A DNA stretch of 64,000 nucleotides, from the NCBI GenBank assembly GCA_015485355.1, contig WFTQ01000065.1, positions 25,215 to 89,214 of the forward strand, read 5' to 3'. The notes under the pieces are model-generated. The model did not search any database. It was given only the letters and a program-made list of their open reading frames with translations, and was not told the DNA's origin. The translations under genes and the position numbers were made by a program. Below are positions 26,177-34,203 of the stretch, piece by piece. The DNA is from a bacterium. Its GTDB lineage: Bacteria; Calditrichota; Calditrichia; RBG-13-44-9; J042. Position 1 is the stretch's first letter, and each line of letters begins with the position of its first letter.

Positions 26177-26974
26177 ATGAAAGCGTCTCTGCTTCTTTTC
26201 ATTACCTTGGTGATTGGAATTTGGCTTTTCTCTTGTAACCGAAACAGCACCGGGGTTGATCCCGAACCTGATCCCACCAAGGATTTGCATCGGATAGCCA
26301 CCGGCGAACTGGAAAAGACCCTGGTAACGGTTTATTCGGATGCATCCTTACAAACGGGGTATTGCCGGATTTACGTGTTGTTAAAAGACCGGAACACAGG
26401 AAAAGTCTTACAAAAGGCCCGGATACAGATGACTCCCATAATGGATATGGGAGATATGAAACACAGTGCTCCCTGTGAAAATCCCCAGACCGGCTATGCG
26501 GAGAATGGATTGTTCCCGTGTGGGGCGGTTTTCATCATGTCGGGTACCTGGCAACTGGAGTTCCTCTTGCAGGAGCTGGAAAATGGTGATGCGGGTAAGG
26601 TGGTTGTTCCGGTGCAAGTGGCTCCCGCAAACCGCCTGAAGCAGGAGACCGGCAGCGACAGTGCCCACTATTTTCTGGCCCTGGTGGAACCTCGTTCCCC
26701 AAAGGTGGGAATCAACACTTTTGAAATCACCATTCATCAACAAGAATCCATGATGGCCTTTCCTGCCGTAACGGATGTTGAAGTGACCATGGAACCGACC
26801 ATGCCGTCCATGGGACACGGTTCACCCAATAATGAACACCCTATCCACAAGGGGAAAGGGCATTACCGGGGGAAAGTCAATTTTACCATGTCCGGGGCCT
26901 GGCAAATCGCTCTGCGGGTCTCTCGTAATGGACAATTGCTGCTGCAAACGATGTTTGATCTTCAGGTGCCCTGA
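26177..26974 (+). CDS. Lipoprotein with two YtkA/FixH-like domains, probably copper-related
   Basis: ATG 26177 is chosen because GGAGGA at 26165-26170 precedes it; the frame is open further upstream. The 265-residue product has a lipoprotein signal ending LFSC (cysteine 20). Two tandem domains follow and resemble each other: the first has MTPIMDMGDMKHSAPCENP and FIMSGTWQLEF, the second MEPTMPSMGHGSPNNEHP and FTMSGAWQIAL. Methionine-glycine-histidine clusters of the MPxMGHG type are typical of YtkA-like domains, several of which occur with copper proteins. It is followed by an OprC-like receptor, so a role as a surface or periplasmic copper-binding partner is inferred. Confidence 0.65.
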   Translation: MKASLLLFITLVIGIWLFSCNRNSTGVDPEPDPTKDLHRIATGELEKTLVTVYSDASLQTGYCRIYVLLKDRNTGKVLQKARIQMTPIMDMGDMKHSAPCENPQTGYAENGLFPCGAVFIMSGTWQLEFLLQELENGDAGKVVVPVQVAPANRLKQETGSDSAHYFLALVEPRSPKVGINTFEITIHQQESMMAFPAVTDVEVTMEPTMPSMGHGSPNNEHPIHKGKGHYRGKVNFTMSGAWQIALRVSRNGQLLLQTMFDLQVP

Positions 26975-27015
26975 CCCGATTGTTCGCTCCTTCAGTGGGG
27001 TGAGGTAAGGGACGG

Positions 27016-27050
27016 TTCCATGCCCTCGGGATTTCCCGATGGGCATGGAA
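27016..27050 (+). other. Strong hairpin between the lipoprotein and TonB receptor genes
   Basis: The sequence from 27016 to 27050 folds into a 16-base-pair stem (TTCCATGCCC and TCGGGA on the left) with a single bulged T on the right and a two-base apex. No T-run follows, so it is not a typical terminator. It lies 47 bases before the receptor start and could protect the 3' end of the upstream message, or modulate translation. Confidence 0.6.
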
Positions 27051-27096
27051 ATCAATGGATGGTTTCGATGGAGAATCCAAACAAGGAGTTTGTCGG

Positions 27097-29391
27097 GTGA
27101 AGCGAATACCCATTTTCGAGAAAATTGCGATCCGCGTTTCTGGCAAGAACGGAGCGTTCTGCGGCCGGTTTACCCGGATAGGTCCGTGGATTTTTCTGAT
27201 GGTAATGATCATCCAATCCATGGTTTCTGCTCAAGAAACGGAAGGTGTATTGGCGGGGCAGGTGCGGGATAAGGAAACAGGAGCACCGGTGCCGTTTGCT
27301 AACATAAAGGTGCTGGGTACTCCGCTGGGAACCGCCGGGGATTCCAGTGGCAATTTCTGGATGCGGTTGCCTCCGGGCCGTTATCGGTTGGCGATCTCTT
27401 CTCTGGGTTATGCCCCGGGCTATGTCAATGCTCAAGTTCATGCCATGCGGAATACCTTGGTTGAGATTTTCTTAACCCCGGTTGCCATTCAATATGCCGA
27501 AGAAGTGGTGGTTTATGGAGATTCCGAAGCCCGGCGGCCGGCGGTTCGATTGAACCGCACCGAAGCCCTTATGGAACGGATGGAGGGTATGGCTCTGATC
27601 AAACGGGCTGACTTTGCTTGGGAGCCTTCCATCCGCGGGATGAGTGCCGCACAGATTGGTGTGGTGATTGACGGGATGAAAATCTTCAGCGCATGTGTGG
27701 ACCGAATGGACCCGGTGACGGCCTACGTAGAGGTGGAAAATCTGAAAGAGTTGGATATCCGCAAAGGAGGATTCGACCTGACGCTGGGTGCGTCTGCCGG
27801 CGGTACCGTTAATCTGGTGACCTACAAGCCGGAGTTTGACCGCCCGCTTTTGTTACGGATGGAGGCGGGGGTGGAGTCTGCATCCGCTTTGCGAGTCGCC
27901 CGGGGAGAGGCGAATTGGTCGGATGGCACCCTGGCGGTTCGCGCCACCCTTTCGGTGAAACAGGCCGGTGATTTTTATGCCGGCGGAGGCCGGCGCATCC
28001 GGAATTCCGGATATCGAAAATACAATTTTCATGTCGGTTTTTCCCGCAGGTGGGGGACGGACCGACAATTGGAATTCTCCCTGATCGGCGACGAAGCGCG
28101 CGATATCGGATATCCCGTCTTGCTCATGGATGCTCGGAAAACCTCTTCCCGCATCCTGCGTCTGGAGTATTTCTGGCGCCCCCACGGCCGGGATGGATTC
28201 ACCCTGCGCAGTAAAATCTATTATAACCACATTCGCCACTGGATGGATGACTTTCAGCGTGATGTGCATCGCCGAACCGTGATGCCGGGCATGTACATGC
28301 CCATGTTTGGCGAAACCCATACCGTGGGATGGGTGGAAGAAGTTCGGTTGCAAAAGGGAACTCACGTCCTGAAGCTGTTTCTGGATGGTTACCGAATGCG
28401 GGCGTTTGCCGATATGCAAATGATCAGCCTGGATGCCGAAAGTCCCCCGGCCTACCTGATGAACCTGGGCGATGTGGTGAATGTCCAAGGCGCTCTGGCC
28501 CTGGATCACACCGGGATGATCGCTTCCCGATGGTGGATCCGAAACAATGTGCGAGTGGATTTCTCCTCAAGGGATGTGACCCGTGAATTCGGCCGCAGGG
28601 CGCTGACCGGTTTCTGGGAGGGATCGGACACTTACCGGCGTTACTGGACTTTCAGTGCCAGTACTTCCCTGGAATATCAATTCAGTGATCACCGGAGCCT
28701 GCGTTTCTCTGTGGCCAGTACCCAGCGCATGCCCTCCCATATGGAAAATTATGGTTTTTTCCTTTATAATATCCTGGATGGGTATTTCTACACCGGGAAT
28801 CCGAGTGTATTACCGGAATGGAGTCGTCAGGCAGAGCTGGTATTCGAACAATTTTCCCGCCCCCTCCGTTTCCGCATGGTGGGGTTTGTCAACGACGTGC
28901 GCAATTACATAAGTGGAATGGTGCAGTCGAAGGAATTTAAGGTATACACCAATCTGTCTTCTGTATACTGGCTGGGGGCCGAAATGCGGGGGGAGTGGGA
29001 GGTCCGGGAACATCTGGCTACCCGGTGGAGCATTGCCTACACCCGCGGTCATAATCGAGAGTTCAAAGAACCCTTGCCGTTGATTCCGCCGCTGGAAGCC
29101 ATGGTCAGTGTCGATTGCCGGTGGGATAAATTCCGGCTGGCGCTGGAAGGGCGGTTTGCGGCTCCCCAAAACCGCATTGCCACACGAACCACTCTGGAAG
29201 ATAAAACCCCGGGATTTGTTCTACTGAATCTGCGGCTCCAGTTTCCTTTGGCACCCTGGTTGAAAATAAGATTAGGAATGGAAAATGTGCTGGATCGCTA
29301 TTATCATGAACACTTGAGCATCAACAACTTACCCGGGAGAGGCCGCAATATGTACCTGATGTTTCGCATCCTTTTTCCCCCAGAGGGTTAG
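27097..29391 (+). CDS. TonB-dependent outer-membrane receptor of the OprC/NosA copper type
   Basis: The start is GTG 27097, eight bases after AAGGAG (27083-27088); ATG 27055 in frame has no such site. The 764-residue protein has a signal segment ending MVSAQ, a carboxypeptidase-regulatory-like domain (about 50-130), a plug domain (about 140-265) and a barrel. Copper specificity is suggested by C200-VDR-M204 in the plug (FSACVDRMDPVTAYVE) and H381-W-M383 in the barrel (RHWMDD). From memory, the copper site of Pseudomonas OprC is CxxxM plus HxM with nearly the same spacing, about 180 residues. Further Met-rich sequence (MPGMYMPMFGETH) follows. It probably imports copper ions with TonB energy. 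Confidence 0.85.
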   Translation: MKRIPIFEKIAIRVSGKNGAFCGRFTRIGPWIFLMVMIIQSMVSAQETEGVLAGQVRDKETGAPVPFANIKVLGTPLGTAGDSSGNFWMRLPPGRYRLAISSLGYAPGYVNAQVHAMRNTLVEIFLTPVAIQYAEEVVVYGDSEARRPAVRLNRTEALMERMEGMALIKRADFAWEPSIRGMSAAQIGVVIDGMKIFSACVDRMDPVTAYVEVENLKELDIRKGGFDLTLGASAGGTVNLVTYKPEFDRPLLLRMEAGVESASALRVARGEANWSDGTLAVRATLSVKQAGDFYAGGGRRIRNSGYRKYNFHVGFSRRWGTDRQLEFSLIGDEARDIGYPVLLMDARKTSSRILRLEYFWRPHGRDGFTLRSKIYYNHIRHWMDDFQRDVHRRTVMPGMYMPMFGETHTVGWVEEVRLQKGTHVLKLFLDGYRMRAFADMQMISLDAESPPAYLMNLGDVVNVQGALALDHTGMIASRWWIRNNVRVDFSSRDVTREFGRRALTGFWEGSDTYRRYWTFSASTSLEYQFSDHRSLRFSVASTQRMPSHMENYGFFLYNILDGYFYTGNPSVLPEWSRQAELVFEQFSRPLRFRMVGFVNDVRNYISGMVQSKEFKVYTNLSSVYWLGAEMRGEWEVREHLATRWSIAYTRGHNREFKEPLPLIPPLEAMVSVDCRWDKFRLALEGRFAAPQNRIATRTTLEDKTPGFVLLNLRLQFPLAPWLKIRLGMENVLDRYYHEHLSINNLPGRGRNMYLMFRILFPPEG

Positions 29392-29727
29392 CGGGGGGCG
29401 GTTTGCCGCTTTCTTCGCTCCATCGGCGTGGCCGCATCCCTTGGAGCCGTGGGGAAGGCGACATTTCGGGAAGTACTGAGGGAGGGTGGCGTCCTCCGGG
29501 TGTCGGTTTCCCGGCATCCCTTTCGAAAATTAAGGCGGGCAAAAGAACCCGTTGAATGGGGAGCGATCGCTGGTTAAATTTCCCTCAGGGTATTCAAAAG
29601 AGGGAAAGCGACAACCTGAGATCAAGGATAAGAAATGGGGGGGTGAAGGGAACCCGTATATGCGTGTATCAGAGTTTCGGTCGGGAAAGGGAAGAGCATT
29701 TCCAAGCGTAACCCTGGAGGTTAAGAT
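29392..29727. other. 336-base gap after the TonB receptor gene
   Basis: Short overlapping frames cross this gap in several phases but none has a recognisable domain or start context. I see no strong terminator and no RNA gene. The last 20 bases hold the GGAGG ribosome site of the next gene. Confidence 0.4.
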
Positions 29728-30366
29728 ATGGCTTCTAAAGATCCTAAACGGCGGGGAAATCGACGGAAACAAGTCCAGTTTTTCAATAGATTCACCCGGG
29801 ATCGGGAACGGGTTCCCCCGGGGCAGTATGTTACTCGTAAATTTCCGGTGCTCACCCACGGAGAAACCCCGGATATCCGACCGGAGGATTGGCATCTGGA
29901 GGTGTTTGGGGCCGTGGAACAGCCCCTTCGTTTGGATTGGAAAGCCCTGATGAAACTGCCTCGAAAGACGGTTCGGGTGGATATCCATTGTGTCACCCGA
30001 TGGACTCTTTTAGGTACCGAATGGGAAGGCGTTCCTTTTCAGGTTATTGTGGACAAGGTGCACCCTCATCCTCAGGCCCGTTTTGTGATGCAATATGCTT
30101 ATGGTGGGTACACAACCAATTTACCCCTGGAGGATTTGTTGAAAGAAGATGTGTTATTGGCCTTCCATTTGAATGGTTATCCCCTGCCCCGGCAACATGG
30201 GGGACCGGTACGAATGCTGGTGCCCCACTTGTATTTCTGGAAAAGCGCCAAATGGTTAAAGGGGCTGGAATTTATGATCGAGAACCGACCGGGTTTCTGG
30301 GAACAGCATGGCTACCATATGCATGGGGACCCCTGGAAGGAGGAACGATTCTCCCAGGAGGATTGA
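29728..30366 (+). CDS. Sulfite oxidase-like molybdopterin-dependent oxidoreductase
   Basis: The 212-residue protein has the molybdopterin-binding fold of the sulfite oxidase/MsrP group. The region HLEVFGAVEQPLRLDWKALM, then VDIHCVTRW, gives C88 as the likely molybdenum ligand, followed by YGGYTTNLPLEDLL, HGGPVRMLVP and WKSAKWLKGLEF, all conserved family elements. No signal peptide or Tat motif is seen at the N terminus, which begins with charged residues, so the enzyme is probably cytoplasmic, unlike MsrP. ATG 29728 follows GGAGG. No partner subunit is adjacent. The substrate is unknown; sulfite, sulfoxides or another oxyanion are all possible. Confidence 0.85.
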   Translation: MASKDPKRRGNRRKQVQFFNRFTRDRERVPPGQYVTRKFPVLTHGETPDIRPEDWHLEVFGAVEQPLRLDWKALMKLPRKTVRVDIHCVTRWTLLGTEWEGVPFQVIVDKVHPHPQARFVMQYAYGGYTTNLPLEDLLKEDVLLAFHLNGYPLPRQHGGPVRMLVPHLYFWKSAKWLKGLEFMIENRPGFWEQHGYHMHGDPWKEERFSQED

Positions 30367-30620
30367 CCGCCCCGAACAGGGTCTAGTAAAGGGTTCCGGG
30401 TGAAAACCCACCACGTCTCGGGCCCTGATTGGTCTTTGTCCTCATCCGGGGATGGACGTCTCCAATCGTTCCAATGCTGAACTCTGCGCATCGCTCATCC
30501 GGCAACCTGTTCCTTTCATTGAACCCGTCGGATGCCTCCCCGGCATTAGTTCACCCTCCCACGGGATGGTTCCAGCGATGTTCAGGATGGGGGGGCGAAA
30601 ACGATTTCCCCGATCATCTG

Positions 30621-31877
30621 TTATTTCAAACGGAAAAAGTCCTCCCGTACTTGCCGGAGCAACGGCAATAATTGATACTGATAAATATTGTCCCAGACAT
30701 ATTCTTTAATCACCTTTCGAAAGAAGCGACGGGTGGGAAGGCGAGAGATAAATTTCAGGATTTTATCGGCGATTTCGGCGGGGGTATCCTCCAGTTCAAA
30801 AAAACATACATCTCTTCCACCGATTTCCCGAAACGGGGGGATGTTGGAGCAAACGATGGGCAATTTAATCATTCCCGATTCCAGCAAAGGGATGCCGAAA
30901 CCCTCCTGAAAGCTGGGCATGAATAAAATGTCGGAGATCAAATAGAGGTCCCGGATGATGATCCGATCCGGGGTCAAAGGCTGGCCGCTTCGAAACTTAT
31001 ATTCCGCCATAATGAGCACATCGGAGGAAATTTTCAGTTCCCGCGCCAGGGCCATGAGCTGTTTGTAATAGGTAACCGTTTTGGGCTCGTGAGGATCATA
31101 GGCCCCGGTGACCAGCAAACGGGCCTGAAGCCCCCGGTCCTGTAACGCCCGGGTGACCCGGATGGACAGTTCGATGTTCTTTCGGGGATGGAGTCGGGAA
31201 GGCTGCACCATCAAAAAATCCCCTTCAAACAACCGTTGCTCCTGGATAATGCGCACGGTGGCGGGATCCAGGCGAAAAAATTGAATGGGATCGATGCCGT
31301 TGGGTATTACATAAATGTGATGCCGGGAACCGTAGAGCCGGGTGAACTGTTTTTTGCGGCTGTCGGAAATGACCACATAATAAATTTTGGCATGCGAGCG
31401 TTTCAGAATGTTCCAAGGAGAAGTATCCAGGAAGCGGGGATAATCCTCATAAAAAAAGGGTGAATCATGGTTCCAGCTGATGATGGGAAGTTGATCGTCC
31501 TGCGCCAGCCGGAAGATGGCATAGGTGAGTGGCAGGTTGTAGCGCATCGTCAGAACATTGTGGGCGATGAGCACATCAAAATTGGCCAGGGCGTCGGATA
31601 GATAACGGTATACTTTGTGCGCTAATCTTTCTAAGGGTTCAAGATGACCCTCCAGAACCGTTTCGTGAGCCTTGATGACCTGTTTATTGCGCGAGCCGAG
31701 TAAAGGGTTGATCTCCACCCGATAATGCGGGCTGAATTGGTCCCCGGCTCCGGCAAAGACTTTCACCTTATGATAATATCGATGAAACAGGTTGGCCTGT
31801 TGCCGGATCACTTCTTCCACACCACCCACCACCGGAGGACAGGAGTAATGCAAAAGGGCGATGTTCAGTTGATCCAC
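30621..31877 (-). CDS. Glycosyltransferase (GT-B fold, GT4-like)
   Basis: The 418-residue protein begins with GTG 31877, which has GGGAG eight bases upstream. It shows the N-terminal CPPVVGGVEEVIRQQANLFH loop of GT4 transferases, the middle VIPNGIDPIQFF linker, the MVQPSRLHPRKN beginning of the donor domain, and a C-terminal FMPSFQEGFGIPLLESG motif, in which EGFGIPLLE gives the EX7E-type donor-binding element. It is separated from the upstream glycosyltransferase gene by three bases, so they form an operon. The sugar and acceptor are not known; the pair may decorate envelope glycans or a secreted polymer. Confidence 0.88.
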   Translation of the reverse strand: MDQLNIALLHYSCPPVVGGVEEVIRQQANLFHRYYHKVKVFAGAGDQFSPHYRVEINPLLGSRNKQVIKAHETVLEGHLEPLERLAHKVYRYLSDALANFDVLIAHNVLTMRYNLPLTYAIFRLAQDDQLPIISWNHDSPFFYEDYPRFLDTSPWNILKRSHAKIYYVVISDSRKKQFTRLYGSRHHIYVIPNGIDPIQFFRLDPATVRIIQEQRLFEGDFLMVQPSRLHPRKNIELSIRVTRALQDRGLQARLLVTGAYDPHEPKTVTYYKQLMALARELKISSDVLIMAEYKFRSGQPLTPDRIIIRDLYLISDILFMPSFQEGFGIPLLESGMIKLPIVCSNIPPFREIGGRDVCFFELEDTPAEIADKILKFISRLPTRRFFRKVIKEYVWDNIYQYQLLPLLRQVREDFFRLK

Positions 31878-31880
31878 GCT

Positions 31881-33185
31881 TCACACTCCCTGAAAATATT
31901 CTAACTCCCGAATCAGGTGCAACAACTTGCGTTCCAGTACCTCGTAGGAAAAATATTTCAATGCCAGTTGATAATTTTTTTCCACCATTTGCCGGCGTCG
32001 CTCGGGATTATGAAGCACCTGGCAAATGATGTCGATGGTATCTTGAGTAACAAAACCATCGATAGGAATGACATCAAAACCTTTGGGTTCAATATCGGCC
32101 ACATAGATGGAATAGCGATTGACGACGATAGGCTTTTTGTAATAAATGGCTTCCAGAAAGGCATTGCCGAATCCTTCGTACCCGGATGGATAAGTGACCA
32201 GATCTGCACACTGGTATACATCCCCTATGGTGTAGATGTTCTCGCCGGTGAGGGTCGTGGCCCGGTGGGGGCCGATCAGGTGATCGATGGTGGCGATTTT
32301 GACACCCAGATTCCGGGCGTATTCCATCACGCGGTGGTAGTAGGCGTCGCCCTCATCGCCGGTGGCGTGAGAAATGACCAGAGTCGGGTTTTTTAACTTC
32401 ATCAGGTATACGATTTCCACCGCCCGTTCGATCCACTTTCGGGGCACGACCCGTGTCGGTTGCAAAATGAACCAATCGCCCTCCTTCAGCCCGATAATGG
32501 TGCGGAGTTCCCTGCAATGGCTGTTTTCCGGCGGTGGGGGCGAGGCAAAGTCGTACACATTCGGGATCAGGGTATTGGATATGCCCTTCCGGTGGCTCAA
32601 TTGTTCGCTGGCCAGGGAATTGATGACCACATGACGAATGGAAGGCAAGTACGGGGGAAAAGATCGGTCGAGGTAATCCATTACCGAATTGACCAGAAAG
32701 CGATTCCGCTCCCAGTAAAAATCGTGGTGATGGGCAATGGTGGGAATTCCCGTTTCCGCGATAAACTCTGTGATGGCCAGGCCCAGGGGGATGTTCATGG
32801 GAATGGCCAGGGCGTTTTCGGGGATAATCAGGTCAATGCCAAACCCATCCACAAACTCGTAAATCTTTTGTTTTAAATAATCTTTGATCCCCTGAATCAG
32901 TTCACTGATTTCCCGGGGACGGAGGTGAAAACCGAAGGAAAACTCATTGATCTTCTGAATTTCCGGATGTTCGAAATGGGCCTCTTCCACAATATGAGAT
33001 TTCTCTGCGGGACGGTCACACAGTCCCGCCATATAGTAACAATCGTAATGGTTCCGTTCCAGCACGGCGGCCCACTTTTCGATTTCTAAGGAAACCCCAT
33101 CGGTGCCGGCAATGCGGGTGGAAATAAATCCGATGCGCTTGAAACGGGTGCGCCTTTTCTTGCGCTTGGCCGTTGTTGCTGGCAT
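31881..33185 (-). CDS. Glycosyltransferase (GT-B fold)
   Basis: The 434-residue protein starts with ATG 33185, after AAAGGTGG. The basic N terminus (TAKRKKRRTRFK) precedes FISTRIAGTDGVSLEIEKWA, the glycine-rich first strand-loop of a GT-B enzyme. The donor domain begins ILQPTRVVPRKWIERAVE and contains LVTYPSGYEGFGNAFLEAI, an EGFGNAFLE donor-sugar motif. It is the first gene of a two-gene transcription unit with the next glycosyltransferase. Substrates cannot be read from the sequence; related proteins resemble mannosyl- or glucosyltransferases of GT4. Confidence 0.85.
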   Translation of the reverse strand: MPATTAKRKKRRTRFKRIGFISTRIAGTDGVSLEIEKWAAVLERNHYDCYYMAGLCDRPAEKSHIVEEAHFEHPEIQKINEFSFGFHLRPREISELIQGIKDYLKQKIYEFVDGFGIDLIIPENALAIPMNIPLGLAITEFIAETGIPTIAHHHDFYWERNRFLVNSVMDYLDRSFPPYLPSIRHVVINSLASEQLSHRKGISNTLIPNVYDFASPPPPENSHCRELRTIIGLKEGDWFILQPTRVVPRKWIERAVEIVYLMKLKNPTLVISHATGDEGDAYYHRVMEYARNLGVKIATIDHLIGPHRATTLTGENIYTIGDVYQCADLVTYPSGYEGFGNAFLEAIYYKKPIVVNRYSIYVADIEPKGFDVIPIDGFVTQDTIDIICQVLHNPERRRQMVEKNYQLALKYFSYEVLERKLLHLIRELEYFQGV

Positions 33186-33212
33186 TGTCCACCTTTAGGT
33201 TTGATGGCAAGT

Positions 33213-33419
33213 TCAGGGAAACAAACGTACGTTTACCGCCCGATCACCTTTCATCTCCCGCCGCAGGTCAAAACCCACTTTCAGCCCCTCCCGGATGGGC
33301 ACATGGCGCGATTTGGGATGGATGTCTCGAACCGAAAAATAGATTTCCTCATCCTCTTCGGTCACAATAAATCCAAATCCTTTAAAAGGGTCGAACATTT
33401 TGATGATACCGTATTGCAT
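33213..33419 (-). CDS. Cold-shock domain protein
   Basis: This 68-residue single OB-fold protein binds single-stranded RNA or DNA. RNP1 is seen as KGFGFI (in DPFKGFGFIVTEED) and RNP2 as IYFSV, where the usual FVH is replaced by FSV, so one of the aromatic/basic contacts differs from CspA. It lies 27 bases upstream of the glycosyltransferase start on the same strand and could share a transcript. The usual role is RNA chaperoning; this copy may be constitutive. Confidence 0.85.
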   Translation of the reverse strand: MQYGIIKMFDPFKGFGFIVTEEDEEIYFSVRDIHPKSRHVPIREGLKVGFDLRREMKGDRAVNVRLFP

Positions 33420-33762
33420 GGGCGCGTTTCCTATTTTTAGTGGTATAAGTTATGAAAAGAAAAAGGATGAATTCAAAGATAAAATCACAATTTCGCGGGA
33501 AAGGTTGGGGATTGGGGTTCGGCAGAGCCCCGGTGTTTCTGCCGTCGGGGGGCGAAAATGAGAAAATTATTGCAATGGCCGGTGGATATTTTAAATTGGC
33601 CAGGTTTTGAATCCGGGAGCGGCGGCCGCCGGGCCGGGAACAAAACGCAAAGATAAAAGGTTTTCTGGGTGACTTTGTGAGGCGGGGCAAGGGATGTGAA
33701 AAAATTTTTTATGTTGCATAGAGATATAAAATTCATAAATTATAAGGCTTAAAAACTACAGG
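33420..33762. other. 343-base gap between the cold-shock gene and the tRNA-tuf unit
   Basis: The gap separates divergent transcription units. The left part is purine-rich with short frames that I do not call. The last 50 bases before the first tRNA are AT-rich and carry the promoter candidate listed next. No terminator is evident. Confidence 0.4.
33714..33741 (+). promoter_or_regulatory. Probable promoter of the tRNA-tuf unit
   Basis: TTGCAT (33714-33719) and TAAATT (33736-33741) are 16 bases apart and lie 22 bases before the first tRNA. Both match the sigma-70 consensus at four of six positions. The AT-rich run between 33701 and 33740 resembles the promoter of a strongly expressed stable-RNA unit. 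Confidence 0.45.
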
Positions 33763-33835
33763 GCTGGCGTAGCTCAACAGGTAGAGCAGCTGATTTGTAA
33801 TCAGCCGGTTGGGGGTTCGAGTCCCTTCGCCAGCT
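33763..33835 (+). tRNA. tRNA-Thr(TGT)
   Basis: A cloverleaf can be drawn: acceptor GCTGGCG with CGCCAGC, D arm GCTC/GAGC, anticodon stem GCTGA/TCAGC with loop TTTGTAA (anticodon TGT, reading ACA), T arm GGGGG-TTCGAGT-CCCTT (one G-T pair) and discriminator T. The CCA end is not encoded. It is the first of four tRNAs ahead of tuf. Confidence 0.95.
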
Positions 33836-33848
33836 CTTGAGGAAGCTT

Positions 33849-33931
33849 GGGGAGGTAGCGAAGCGGTCAAACGCACCAGACTGTAAATCTGGCGGCTGAT
33901 GCCTTCGGAGGTTCGAATCCTCCCCTCCCCA
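33849..33931 (+). tRNA. tRNA-Tyr(GTA)
   Basis: Acceptor GGGGAGG with CCTCCCC, anticodon stem CCAGA/TCTGG with loop CTGTAAA (anticodon GTA), a long class II variable arm of about 14 bases (cggctgatgccttc), T arm GGAGG-TTCGAAT-CCTCC, discriminator A. No encoded CCA. It follows tRNA-Thr by 13 bases. Confidence 0.95.
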
Positions 33932-34010
33932 CAATAGCTCGACCAAGGAATGGCTGTGCCAACGACTGGGTGATCGAGCGAGGGGTTGGGGGTGGTCTGC
34001 TATGACATAG

Positions 34011-34086
34011 GCGGGAGTAACTCAGCTGGTAGAGTCACGGCCTTCCAAGCCGTTGGTCGCGGGTTCGAGTCCCGTCTCCCGCTCCA
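34011..34086 (+). tRNA. tRNA-Gly(TCC)
   Basis: Acceptor GCGGGAG with CTCCCGC, anticodon stem ACGGC/GCCGT with loop CTTCCAA (anticodon TCC, reading GGA and GGG), T arm GCGGG-TTCGAGT-CCCGT, discriminator T at 34083. The bases CCA follow at 34084-34086, so this is the only tRNA in the window with an encoded CCA end. Confidence 0.95.
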
Positions 34087-34088
34087 GA

Positions 34089-34120
34089 GGCAGAGGCCGG
34101 AAGGGATCCCGGCTTCTGCC
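34089..34120 (+). other. Hairpin in the tRNA-Gly / tRNA-Thr spacer
   Basis: GGCAGAGGCCGG (34089-34100) pairs fully with CCGGCTTCTGCC (34109-34120), 12 base pairs with one G-U, and an eight-base loop AAGGGATC. It begins three bases after the CCA of tRNA-Gly and ends ten bases before tRNA-Thr. A tRNA-processing element, for example an RNase III-type site, is likely. Confidence 0.6.
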
Positions 34121-34130
34121 TATTGTATAA

Positions 34131-34203
34131 GCCCACGTAGCTCAGTCGGTAGAGCACATCCTTGGTAAGGATGAGGTCACCGGTTCAAATCCGGTCGTGG
34201 GCT
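34131..34203 (+). tRNA. tRNA-Thr(GGT)
   Basis: Acceptor GCCCACG with CGTGGGC, D arm GCTC/GAGC, anticodon stem CATCC/GGATG with loop TTGGTAA (anticodon GGT, reading ACC and ACU), T arm ACCGG-TTCAAAT-CCGGT, discriminator T. It lies 73 bases before tuf; the CCA is not encoded. Confidence 0.95.

Noticed and set aside
30367..30620. Pairing CAGGGTC / GGGCCCTG with inner GGGT-GAAA-ACCC as a riboswitch
   Set aside because: No conserved riboswitch core was recognised, and both flanking genes end at this region, so a leader RNA has no target.
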